From JAAYGT01 sp050252075 (GTDB lineage: Bacteria; Pseudomonadota; Gammaproteobacteria; Burkholderiales; Burkholderiaceae_B), in contig JBFWLP010000129.1 of NCBI GenBank assembly GCA_050252075.1, positions 1 to 6,808 of the forward strand: a DNA stretch of 6,808 nt. The letters are read 5' to 3'. Position 1 is the stretch's first letter. Each line of letters opens with the position of its first letter. The translations under genes and the position numbers were made by a program. Positions 1 to 5,838 of this stretch are shown in pieces. The notes beneath the pieces were generated by a model. It saw only the letters and a list, made by a program, of their open reading frames with translations, made no database searches and was not told where the DNA came from.

Positions 1-587
1 TCTACGATACGGTCGGTCAGCTTCAGGACGAAATCGGCGGTACGCGGATCCAGCGCCGCCGTATGTTCGTCGAGCAGCAAGATGCGCGAAGGCTGCAAGG
101 CTGCCATCAGCAAACTGACCGCCTGTCGCTGCCCGCCGGACAGTAGCCCGATGCGATCGGACAGGCGGTTTTCCAGGCCAAGGCCCAGAATGGCCAGGCG
201 CTCCCGGAACATGTCGCGCATGGACAGCTGCACCGCCCGCGACAAGCCGCGCCGCTGACCACGGCTCAGGGCCAGCGCCATGTTTTCCTCGATGGTCAGA
301 TCTTCACAGGTGCCGGCCATGGGATCCTGAAACACCCGGGCGACACGTTGCGCGCGGTCCCACACAGGCTGCTTCGTGACATCGTCGTTGTCAATGACAA
401 TGGTACCGCTGTCAACGCCGATGTCGCCCGACACGGCATTCAGAAAGGTCGACTTTCCCGCCCCGTTAGACCCGATGACAGTCACGAACTGGCCCGAGGG
501 GATGTCCAGAGACAAGCCGCGCAACGCCCGGGTTTCGATGGGCGTGCCGGGATTGAAAGTAATGACCAGATTATTTGCACTCAACAT
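1..587 (-). CDS. ABC transporter ATP-binding protein, TrpXYZ-like importer (C-terminus beyond window)
   Basis: This is the cytoplasmic ATPase that powers the importer encoded just upstream on the same strand. The visible part is 195 residues and lacks the C-terminus, including the switch histidine, because the window ends. It shows Walker A GSNGAGKS (residues 39-46), a Q-loop FQDP (86-89), the ABC signature LSGGQRQ (149-155) and Walker B with D-loop ILLLDEHTAALD (169-180). The DEHTAALDP wording is characteristic, from memory, of the COG1101 ATPases that pair with COG4120 permeases and COG2984 binding proteins. The ATG at 587 is chosen because GAGG lies 9 nt upstream, overlapping the end of the permease gene. 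The permease stop is only 6 nt away, so translation is probably coupled. All motifs seen are intact. The transported substrate cannot be told from the ATPase. Confidence 0.95.
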   Translation of the reverse strand, partial: MLSANNLVITFNPGTPIETRALRGLSLDIPSGQFVTVIGSNGAGKSTFLNAVSGDIGVDSGTIVIDNDDVTKQPVWDRAQRVARVFQDPMAGTCEDLTIEENMALALSRGQRRGLSRAVQLSMRDMFRERLAILGLGLENRLSDRIGLLSGGQRQAVSLLMAALQPSRILLLDEHTAALDPRTADFVLKLTDRIV

Positions 588-593
588 AGCTGT

Positions 594-1487
594 TTACCTC
601 GTGGCCGATTTGCTGCGCAGACGCTTTTTCAGCAAGGGGATCACCAGGGCAATGGTAACCAGCACCGCTGTCACCAGGTTCAGATCCTGGGCGTGCAGCC
701 CGATGAAGTCGGCGTTCAGGGCCAATGCAATGAAGAACCGGTACAGCACCGCACCCACGATGACGGACAAGGTGATGATGACCAGCCGGCGCGACGGCAT
801 GATGCTCTCGCCAACAATGACCGCTGCCAGGCCGATCACGATCGTTCCTATACCCATGGAAATGTCGGCGCCGCCCTGGGATTGCGCAAACAGCGCTCCG
901 GCAAGAGCGACCAGCGCGTTGGAAATAGCCATACCCACCAGAATGCGCCCGCCGGTGGCGACCCCCTGGGCTCGTGCCATGCGGGGATTGGAGCCGGTGG
1001 CGCGCATGGCCAGACCCGCCTGCGTGGCAAAATACCAGTCAAGCAGCAGCTTGGCCAGAATGACCACGACCGCCAGAATGAGAGGACGGGCAATGTAATC
1101 GGTGAGCCACTCGGGCTGCAGCACGGTGAATACCGTCGGTTCCATGATCAACGGCACATTCGGTTTACCCATGATGCGCAGGTTGATTGAATACAGTGCG
1201 ATCATCATCAGGATACTGGCCAGCAGATCCATAATTTTCAGACTGACATTCAGCCACCCCGTGATCATGCCGGCCAGCGCACCGGCGACCATGGCGGCTG
1301 CCGTGGAAATGAATGGGTCCACGCCCAGGCTGATCAGCGTGGCCGCCACCGCTCCGCCCAGCGGAAAGCTGCCGTCAACGGTTAGGTCAGGGAAACGCAG
1401 TACGCGAAACGAAATTAGCACGCCCAAGGCGACCAGGCCAAAAATGAGCCCGATTTCCAGAGCGCCCCACAAGGAATAAATGGACAT
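594..1487 (-). CDS. ABC transporter permease, TrpXYZ-like importer
   Basis: This 297-residue inner-membrane protein forms the transport channel of the importer. It is strongly hydrophobic, with repeated membrane segments at roughly residues 8-30, 42-80, 88-102, 134-150, 182-225, 236-258 and 270-286, and a basic C-terminal tail (KKRLRSKSATR). Family signs are the N-terminal FPDLTVDGSFPLG stretch (32-44) and the cytoplasmic loop RATGSNPRMARAQG (162-175), which matches the ATPase-contacting loop of the branched-chain amino acid/ribose-type permeases (BPD_transp_2); both fit COG4120. The frame stays open upstream to 1562, but that extension would run through a terminator-like hairpin and begin with a non-family leader. 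The ATG at 1487 (MSIYSLWG) is therefore preferred, although no strong Shine-Dalgarno sequence precedes it. It follows the binding-protein gene by 93 nt and precedes the ATPase by 6 nt. Confidence 0.93.
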   Translation of the reverse strand: MSIYSLWGALEIGLIFGLVALGVLISFRVLRFPDLTVDGSFPLGGAVAATLISLGVDPFISTAAAMVAGALAGMITGWLNVSLKIMDLLASILMMIALYSINLRIMGKPNVPLIMEPTVFTVLQPEWLTDYIARPLILAVVVILAKLLLDWYFATQAGLAMRATGSNPRMARAQGVATGGRILVGMAISNALVALAGALFAQSQGGADISMGIGTIVIGLAAVIVGESIMPSRRLVIITLSVIVGAVLYRFFIALALNADFIGLHAQDLNLVTAVLVTIALVIPLLKKRLRSKSATR

Positions 1488-1513
1488 GAGTGAGCCGAGA
1501 AGGAACAAATAAA

Positions 1514-1543
1514 CAGGCGGGATCGCTTTCGCACACCCGCCTG
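1514..1543 (-). terminator. Intra-operon terminator-like hairpin between binding protein and permease genes
   Basis: On the minus strand, CAGGCGGG (1543-1536) pairs perfectly with CCCGCCTG (1521-1514). The apex closes as GC-GAAA-GC, a stable GNRA tetraloop, and the hairpin is followed by TTTATTTGTT. It lies 37 nt after the binding-protein stop codon and 26 nt before the permease start. A hairpin in this place usually causes partial termination or protects the upstream mRNA 3' end, so that the binding protein is made in excess over the membrane parts. The T-run is interrupted, so partial read-through is more likely than full termination. Confidence 0.75.
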
Positions 1544-1580
1544 ACTCGCCGCCCTGCATCAACGGCAGGGAAACGCTAGT

Positions 1581-2549
1581 TTACTTGACGATTTCGGTGG
1601 CTGACTTGATGAAGTCTTCAGACAGCGTTACGCCCTGCTTCTGGGCTGCCCCGGGATTGACGAACAGCTCCAGTTTGTCGCTGGTCTGCGAGGCAATATC
1701 GCCGGGTTTTTCGCCCTTCAGAATGCGAACCACCATTTTTCCGGTCTGCAGACCCAGGTCGTAGTAGTTCACACCCAGCGCGGCAATGGCGCCACGTTTC
1801 ACGCTGTCGGTATCGGATGCCACCAAAGGCACTTTGGCATCATTGCCCACTTTCACCAGTGCCTCGTAGGCGGACACCACGTTGTTGTCTGTGTTGGTAT
1901 AAATGACATCGACCTTGCCGATCAGGCTGCGCGCGGCGGCGCCCACATCAACGGTCCGTGCGGCAGTGGCTTCCACAAGTGTCATGCCTGACTGGGGCAG
2001 AAGTTCACGCAGGCGCTGCACCACAACCACCGAGTTGGCTTCGCCCGGGTTGTAAACCATGCCGACGCGCTTGGCGTTGGGCACAACCTTCTTGATCAGT
2101 TCAACCTGCTTTTCCAGCACCAGGGCGTCGGAAACTCCGGTGACATTGCTGCCGGAAGCGCCCATTGTGCCAACCAGCTGGGCGGCGACCGGGTCAGTGA
2201 CGGCTGAATACACGACCGGAATGGATTTCGTGGCGGCAACCACGGCCTGTGCCGACGGTGTGGCAATGGCAACGATGACGTCGGGTTTGTCACCGACAAA
2301 CTTGCGGGCAATTTGCGCGGCAATGGCGGTGTTGCCCTGCGCCGTCTGGAATTCCCAGTCGAGCCCTTTTGCCTGGGTGTAGCCTGCATTGTTCAGCGAT
2401 TTCAAAATACCATCGCGCACGGAGTCGAGCGCGGGATGTTCGACAATGGATGTGACCGACACCGATTGCGCAAAGGCAAGGGGTTGCACCATGGCACCAA
2501 GTAATGCCGCCATACCCAGTATGTGGCGAGCAGGTTTGCTGAACTTCAT
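1581..2549 (-). CDS. ABC transporter substrate-binding protein, TrpX-like (COG2984 type)
   Basis: This 322-residue periplasmic protein captures the solute for the importer. A Sec signal peptide is visible: basic MKFSKPARH, a hydrophobic core of about residues 10-21, and an AFA cleavage site after residue 27. There is no lipobox cysteine, so it should be soluble in the periplasm. The two-lobed fold shows family stretches ATPSAQA (97-103), VTDPVAAQLV (117-126), YNPGEANS (166-173), TNTDNNVVSAYEAL (218-231) and DTDSVKRGAIAALGV (246-260). The start at 2549 is firm: AAAGGAG sits 7 nt upstream and the signal peptide begins there, whereas the longer open frame to 2792 overlaps the neighbouring gene and reads as low-complexity arginine-rich sequence. 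Relatives in Gram-positive bacteria bind tryptophan or tyrosine; the ligand here is unknown. The gene begins 64 nt after the spermidine synthase-like gene, so it could have its own promoter or be read from the genes upstream. Confidence 0.94.
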   Translation of the reverse strand: MKFSKPARHILGMAALLGAMVQPLAFAQSVSVTSIVEHPALDSVRDGILKSLNNAGYTQAKGLDWEFQTAQGNTAIAAQIARKFVGDKPDVIVAIATPSAQAVVAATKSIPVVYSAVTDPVAAQLVGTMGASGSNVTGVSDALVLEKQVELIKKVVPNAKRVGMVYNPGEANSVVVVQRLRELLPQSGMTLVEATAARTVDVGAAARSLIGKVDVIYTNTDNNVVSAYEALVKVGNDAKVPLVASDTDSVKRGAIAALGVNYYDLGLQTGKMVVRILKGEKPGDIASQTSDKLELFVNPGAAQKQGVTLSEDFIKSATEIVK

Positions 2550-2613
2550 TGAATGCTCCTTTATTCGAAAAACAGCGCAGAATCGCGATAGTCTAACCCG
2601 TCGGCGGGCCGAA

Positions 2614-3393
2614 TTATTGCAGGGAAATCCCTGCCCCGGGCTCCTGGCAGGCCGCCAGCAGCTCACGGGCCCAGCGCGACGCTTCGGGCAGCTGATACGA
2701 CGATTCGAGCTCCTGGGCGCGCGCGAGCAGGCCGGTAACCGACAGGCCGGGCAACGGCGCCTTGAACGCCAGCACCACCCGGTTGCCTTCATCTATTTCA
2801 GGCAGCTCCAGCACCTGCCCATCAAAGGCCTTGCGTATGTTCTGAAGATTGACCGGGAAGCTGTCGTGATTCCCGAACAGATTCACCGTCATGACGCCGG
2901 AGTCGGCCAGCGCGTGGTGGCAATCACGGTAAAACTCCTCGCTGCTGCGTACCGGCCCCATGGCCTGCCCATCGTACAGGTCGACCATCAGCGCCACAAA
3001 CCGTGAGCGCTGCTCAGGCTCGCGCACCCATATCGCTGCATCATTGTGAACCACCGACGAACGCGCATTGGCCGGAAGGCGGAAATACGCACGGCAGCAG
3101 GCGGTCACCGCCGGATTCCACTCCACCGTGTGCACCTGCGACCGCGTGTGGCGCAAGGTGTAGCGCAGCAGTGATCCGGCCCCCAACCCCAGAATGCCGA
3201 TGTCGTCTTTGGAGCCCGGCTGCACGAACAGCAGCCATGCCATCATCTGACGCGTATAGGCCAGCACCAGTTCGCTGGGTTTGGCGGCCCGCATCGCACC
3301 CTGGATCCACTCGGTACCAAAGTGCAGATAGCGGATACCGCCGTGCTCCGACAACGTGGGTTCGTCGAGCACCGGCGACAGCGATTGTTTCAT
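2614..3393 (-). CDS. Spermidine synthase-like (SAM-methyltransferase fold) protein
   Basis: This 259-residue cytoplasmic protein has the Rossmann-like fold of the spermine/spermidine synthase family (PF01564). The nucleotide-binding loop ILGLGAGSLLRYTLRH (residues 67-82) is followed by the acidic ribose-binding position HTVEWNP (88-94, E91) and by VDLYDGQAMGP (137-147), which aligns with the catalytic DSTDPIGP motif of E. coli SpeE. FYRDCHHAL (154-162) also matches the next helix of SpeE. The family GGGDGG loop is GLGAGS here, so the usual aspartate is replaced by alanine, and DP in the catalytic loop is changed. It is therefore probably not an ordinary spermidine synthase; its substrate is unknown. 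The start at 3393 (MKQSLSPV) lies 5 nt after the thiolase stop without a clear ribosome binding site, which suggests translational coupling. The frame upstream to 3447 would overlap the thiolase and is rejected. Confidence 0.83.
   Translation of the reverse strand: MKQSLSPVLDEPTLSEHGGIRYLHFGTEWIQGAMRAAKPSELVLAYTRQMMAWLLFVQPGSKDDIGILGLGAGSLLRYTLRHTRSQVHTVEWNPAVTACCRAYFRLPANARSSVVHNDAAIWVREPEQRSRFVALMVDLYDGQAMGPVRSSEEFYRDCHHALADSGVMTVNLFGNHDSFPVNLQNIRKAFDGQVLELPEIDEGNRVVLAFKAPLPGLSVTGLLARAQELESSYQLPEASRWARELLAACQEPGAGISLQ
2619..2634. repeat. 16-bp palindrome at the end of the spermidine synthase-like gene
   Basis: GCAGGGAAATCCCTGC is two perfect 7-bp arms around AA. It covers the last few codons of the spermidine synthase-like gene, just before its TAA, and lies about 70 bp upstream of the binding-protein start codon. 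The 2-nt spacer is too short for a hairpin loop and no T-run follows directly on either strand, so it is not a convincing terminator. It could be an operator for the ABC importer, or chance in G/C-rich coding DNA. Confidence 0.35.
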
Positions 3394-3398
3394 CGGTG

Positions 3399-4580
3399 CT
3401 ACATCCGCTCGAAGATCGCGGCGATACCCTGCCCCCCGCCGATGCACATGGTAACAAGCGCATAGCGCCCCTGAGTCCGCTGCAGCTCGTACAACGCTTT
3501 CACGGTAAGAATGGTGCCGGTTGCTCCGATGGGGTGCCCCAGGCTCACACCACTGCCGTTGGGATTCACTTTGGCCGGATCGAACCCCAGTTCACGGCTC
3601 ACCGCGCACGCCTGGGCGGCAAATGCCTCGTTCGCCTCGATGACATCGATGGCATCCAGTGACAGACCCGCCCGTTCCAGCACGAGCCGCGTGGCCGGAA
3701 CCGGCCCGATACCCATGTATTTCGGGTCGACACCCGCATGGGCGTACGCCACCAGACGCGCCATGGGTGCCAGCGAACGCGCCTTGGCCTCGTCGGCAGA
3801 CATGAGCAACACGGCGGCCGCACCATCGTTGATACCGGAGGCATTTCCCGCCGTCACCGTACCGTTTTGACGGTCGAACACAGGCTTGAGCTTGCTGAAA
3901 CTTTCCAGGGTGGCATCGGCACGCGGATGCTCGTCGGTATCGACCACGACATCGCCCTTGCGCGTTTTGATCACAACCGGGGCAATCTGTTCCCTGAAGT
4001 GTCCCTGCGCAATAGCGTTGGCCGCACGACGATGCGACTCAAGCGCGAGCGCATCCTGGTCTTCGCGGCTGATGCCGTACTTGCGGGCGACGTTTTCCGC
4101 AGTCACGCCCATGTGAACCTTGTCGAAGGGGTCGGACAAGGCGCCGGTCATCATGTCCAGCAACACACTGTCACCCATGCGTGTTCCCCAGCGTTGTCCC
4201 TGGGCAAGGTAGGGCGCACGGCTCATGCATTCGGCGCCGGCCGCAATGGCGATAGACGTGTCGCCCAGCAGGATTGCCTGCGCCGCCGACACCACCGCCT
4301 GCAGGCCCGAACCGCACAGGCGGTTCACATTGAATGCCGGCGTGCCCTGCCCCACACCGGCGTTCAGGGCGGCAACCCGCGAAAGGTACATATCGCGCGG
4401 CTCGGTGGACACCACATTGCCAAACACCACATGACCAACGTCGGCGCCTGCAACGCCCGTGCGTTCGAGCAGGGAACGGACCACGTGCTCTCCCAGATCG
4501 CACGGGCCGAAATCCTTCAGGCCGCCGCCGAAATCGCCGATCGGGGTACGCACGGCGCCTACTGCTACTACGTCTTTCAT
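3399..4580 (-). CDS. bktB: Beta-ketothiolase / acetyl-CoA C-acyltransferase
   Basis: This 393-residue cytoplasmic thiolase condenses two acyl-CoAs to a 3-ketoacyl-CoA, or cleaves one in reverse. The catalytic set is complete: nucleophile Cys89 in NRLCGSG, NEAF (317-320), His349 in SLGHP and Cys379 in MCIGGGQG. HMG at 156-158 and GNASGINDGAA (245-255) match the biosynthetic-type thiolases. Stretches such as GNVVSTEPRDMYLSRVAA, LCGSGLQA and the C-terminus GGGQGIAAIFERM closely follow Cupriavidus BktB as I recall it, which acts on C4 and C5 substrates for polyhydroxyalkanoates. PhaA or a fatty acid or aromatic degradation thiolase remain possible. The ATG at 4580 is preferred because GGAGA is 6 nt upstream and MKDVVAVGAVRTPIG is the normal family start; the open frame to 4673 runs through a terminator. 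No strong promoter is evident, only a weak TTGTTT and TATTTT pair with a 19-nt spacer inside 4599-4629. The gene leads into the spermidine synthase-like gene. Confidence 0.95.
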   Translation of the reverse strand: MKDVVAVGAVRTPIGDFGGGLKDFGPCDLGEHVVRSLLERTGVAGADVGHVVFGNVVSTEPRDMYLSRVAALNAGVGQGTPAFNVNRLCGSGLQAVVSAAQAILLGDTSIAIAAGAECMSRAPYLAQGQRWGTRMGDSVLLDMMTGALSDPFDKVHMGVTAENVARKYGISREDQDALALESHRRAANAIAQGHFREQIAPVVIKTRKGDVVVDTDEHPRADATLESFSKLKPVFDRQNGTVTAGNASGINDGAAAVLLMSADEAKARSLAPMARLVAYAHAGVDPKYMGIGPVPATRLVLERAGLSLDAIDVIEANEAFAAQACAVSRELGFDPAKVNPNGSGVSLGHPIGATGTILTVKALYELQRTQGRYALVTMCIGGGQGIAAIFERM

Positions 4581-4628
4581 CGTTGGTCTCCACATAAAAA
4601 AATAGGCTACTATCGGCCTGAAAAAACA

Positions 4629-4663
4629 AAAACGGCAGAGCGCCCAGATGCGCCTGCCGTTTT
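4629..4663 (-). terminator. Strong rho-independent terminator after the 47-residue gene
   Basis: AAAACGGCAG (4629-4638) pairs with CTGCCGTTTT (4654-4663), and the stem continues inward as GCGC/GCGC around loop CCAGAT with one bulged A at 4639. On the minus strand it is followed by TTTTTGTTTTTTC, a good T-run, so it should stop transcription coming from the small gene at 4831-4688. On the plus strand it has TTTTCTT after it and might work that way too, but no plus-strand gene ends here. It isolates the thiolase from the small gene upstream. Confidence 0.85.
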
Positions 4664-4670
4664 CTTGATG

Positions 4671-4686
4671 CACCTGCCGTCAGGTG
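4671..4686. repeat. Small hairpin CACCTG-CCGT-CAGGTG beside the small gene's stop codon
   Basis: Two perfect 6-bp arms surround a 4-nt loop. In the minus-strand transcript the hairpin starts one base after the TGA of the 47-residue gene and is followed shortly by the larger terminator. It has no T-run of its own. It may protect the mRNA end or may be incidental. Confidence 0.4.
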
Positions 4687-4687
4687 G

Positions 4688-4831
4688 TCAACGTCGCGAA
4701 TCGGATTTGTTTTCGGATTCGCCCTGGCTGCTCTGGCTTTCGGGGTCGTCACGGCGCGCCGAATCGGGGGCCACCCAATTCAGAGGTTCGATTACAAAAG
4801 GCTGCTTTTTTGCAGTTGGCTTATCGGCCAT
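4688..4831 (-). CDS. Small hypothetical protein (47 residues)
   Basis: I do not recognise this protein. It begins MADKPTAKKQPFVIEPLNWV, is basic at the N-terminus, has a short hydrophobic-aromatic patch (FVIEPLNWV, residues 12-20), and ends in a highly polar tail rich in Ser, Glu, Asp, Gln and Arg (about 22-47) that is probably disordered. There is no signal peptide, membrane segment or cysteine. It is judged real because AGGAGA (4845-4840) lies 8 nt before the ATG, a strong terminator follows the stop, and it fills the space between a divergent gene and the thiolase. An extension to 4927 exists in frame but would skip this ribosome binding site and cover the palindrome at 4885-4902. It is divergent from the xth gene, and the two may share regulation. 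A role as a small nucleic-acid or protein-binding factor would be a guess. Confidence 0.7.
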   Translation of the reverse strand: MADKPTAKKQPFVIEPLNWVAPDSARRDDPESQSSQGESENKSDSRR

Positions 4832-4884
4832 ATTGTATATCTCCTGTTGCAGTGCAAGAGGCGCCCACTGCGCCCCTGATCGCT

Positions 4885-4902
4885 GTATAGGGTACCCTAT
4901 AC
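4885..4902. promoter_or_regulatory. 18-bp perfect palindrome, likely operator between divergent genes
   Basis: GTATAGGGTACCCTATAC is identical on both strands over 18 bp. It lies in the 122-bp space between the start codons of the 47-residue gene (53 nt away) and xth (51 nt away), so it is almost exactly central. Both outer arms contain TATAC, which could serve as -10 hexamers (TATACC at 4898-4903 on plus, TATACA at 4889-4884 on minus), but matching -35 boxes are poor: CTGATC with a 16-nt spacer on plus, TTATTC with 17 nt on minus. Binding by a dimeric regulator that controls both genes is a reasonable inference. I do not recognise the sequence as the site of a named regulator. Confidence 0.6.
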
Positions 4903-4953
4903 CGGCGAATAAAGCCAATAATGACAATAACTTACTTATTTCTGGAAGAATCA

Positions 4954-5751
4954 GTGAAATTTGCTACCTGGAACGTCAACTCGCTCAAAGTGCGCCTGCA
5001 GCAAGTCATTGACTGGTTGAGCGCGAATCCGGTCGATGTACTTTGCCTGCAGGAACTCAAGCTTCCCGATGAAAAATTTCCGTTGTCGGCCTTTTCGGAG
5101 CTGGGCTATCACGCCTGCTGGGCCGGGCAAAAAACCTACAATGGCGTGGCGATCATTTCCCGCCATCCGCTTGACGATATACAGAAGAATTTGCCCGGCT
5201 TCGATGATCCCCAGCAGCGACTGATTGCCGGAACCCTGCAAACCGCGCAAGGACCAGTGCGCGTTATCAGCGCCTACTGTCCCAACGGCCAGTCGCTGGA
5301 CAGCGACAAATACACCTACAAACTCTCATGGTTCAAGGCGCTGAACGCCTGGCTGGGCGACGAACTGGCACGCTACCCGCAACTGGCCATTCTGGGCGAT
5401 TACAACGTTGCCCCCGCCGATGCCGATGTGCATGACCCGGCCAAATGGGAAGGCGACGTTCTGGTTTCCCCGCCGGAGCGTGAGGCGTTTGAATCCTTGC
5501 TGGCTCTGGGGCTGATCGACAGCTTTCGCGCCTTTGACCAGCCGCCCGCAACGTTTACCTGGTGGGATTACCGGCGCTTTGCATTCCGGCGAAATGCCGG
5601 TTTACGCATCGATCACATTCTGGTTTCGGCCCCGCTGATGACGGCATGCACCGCATGCATCGTCGATACCGCGCCCCGTAAAAATGAACAGCCTTCAGAC
5701 CATACCCCGGTAATCGCCTCATTCAAACTGTCACCGCCATCCGGCGTGTGA
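4954..5751 (+). CDS. xthA: Exodeoxyribonuclease III / AP endonuclease
   Basis: This is a 265-residue cytoplasmic DNA repair enzyme of the exonuclease III family (endonuclease/exonuclease/phosphatase fold). It cuts DNA 5' of abasic sites in base excision repair and degrades 3' ends of duplex DNA. Active-site residues are in the expected order: Asn7 in FATWNVNSL, Glu34 in CLQELKLP (metal), Tyr108 in SAYCPNG, Asp149 and Asn151 in LGDYNVAP, Asp220 in GLRIDH, and Asp249-His250 in PSDHTPV. The length is close to the 268 residues of E. coli Xth. The GTG at 4954 is chosen because GGAAG lies 5 nt upstream and VKFATWNVNSL aligns with the E. coli start MKFVSFNING; the ATG at 4921 would add 11 residues not typical of the family and lacks a good ribosome binding site. 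The gene diverges from the 47-residue gene across a palindrome. No clear terminator follows, only a weak CGCC/GGCG hairpin at the stop. Confidence 0.95.
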   Translation: MKFATWNVNSLKVRLQQVIDWLSANPVDVLCLQELKLPDEKFPLSAFSELGYHACWAGQKTYNGVAIISRHPLDDIQKNLPGFDDPQQRLIAGTLQTAQGPVRVISAYCPNGQSLDSDKYTYKLSWFKALNAWLGDELARYPQLAILGDYNVAPADADVHDPAKWEGDVLVSPPEREAFESLLALGLIDSFRAFDQPPATFTWWDYRRFAFRRNAGLRIDHILVSAPLMTACTACIVDTAPRKNEQPSDHTPVIASFKLSPPSGV

Positions 5752-5797
5752 TAATTATCGTTGCACCGGCGCCCTATTCGGGAAGCCAGGCTGACGA

Positions 5798-5803
5798 TAT
5801 ACT
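5798..5803 (+). promoter_or_regulatory. Candidate -10 box (TATACT) before the methyltransferase gene
   Basis: TATACT matches five of six consensus bases and lies 35 bp before the methyltransferase ATG, within the 87-bp gap after xth. No good -35 box is found at 16-18 bp upstream, so promoter activity is uncertain. The methyltransferase could instead be co-transcribed with xth. Confidence 0.3.
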
Positions 5804-5838
5804 GAAACCTTCCAAGATTCAGTCAGGGGATTGCAGGC

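Noticed and set aside
348..1190. Long plus-strand open frame of 280 codons opposite the ABC ATPase and permease
   Set aside because: It is rich in Gln, His, Asp and Arg with no recognisable domain and is antisense to two clearly conserved ABC genes; it is a shadow of high-G/C coding DNA.
2389..3006. Plus-strand open frame of 205 codons opposite the binding-protein and spermidine synthase-like genes
   Set aside because: It has no domain and no ribosome binding site, and is antisense to two supported genes and their intergenic space.
4847..4857. TTGCA-G-TGCAA inverted repeat near the small gene's ribosome binding site
   Set aside because: Five-base arms are short enough to be expected by chance, and nothing else supports a function.
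3738..5012. Plus-strand open frame of 424 codons across the thiolase, small gene and xth start
   Set aside because: It runs antisense through the thiolase and a terminator and shows shadow composition; the thiolase, small gene and xth account for the DNA.
5735..5746. CGCC-ATCC-GGCG hairpin at the end of xth as a terminator
   Set aside because: The stem is only 4 bp and no T-run follows, so it is too weak to call.
5750..5759. GATAATTATC palindrome after xth
   Set aside because: It is a short A/T-rich 10-mer overlapping the stop codon with no companion promoter elements.
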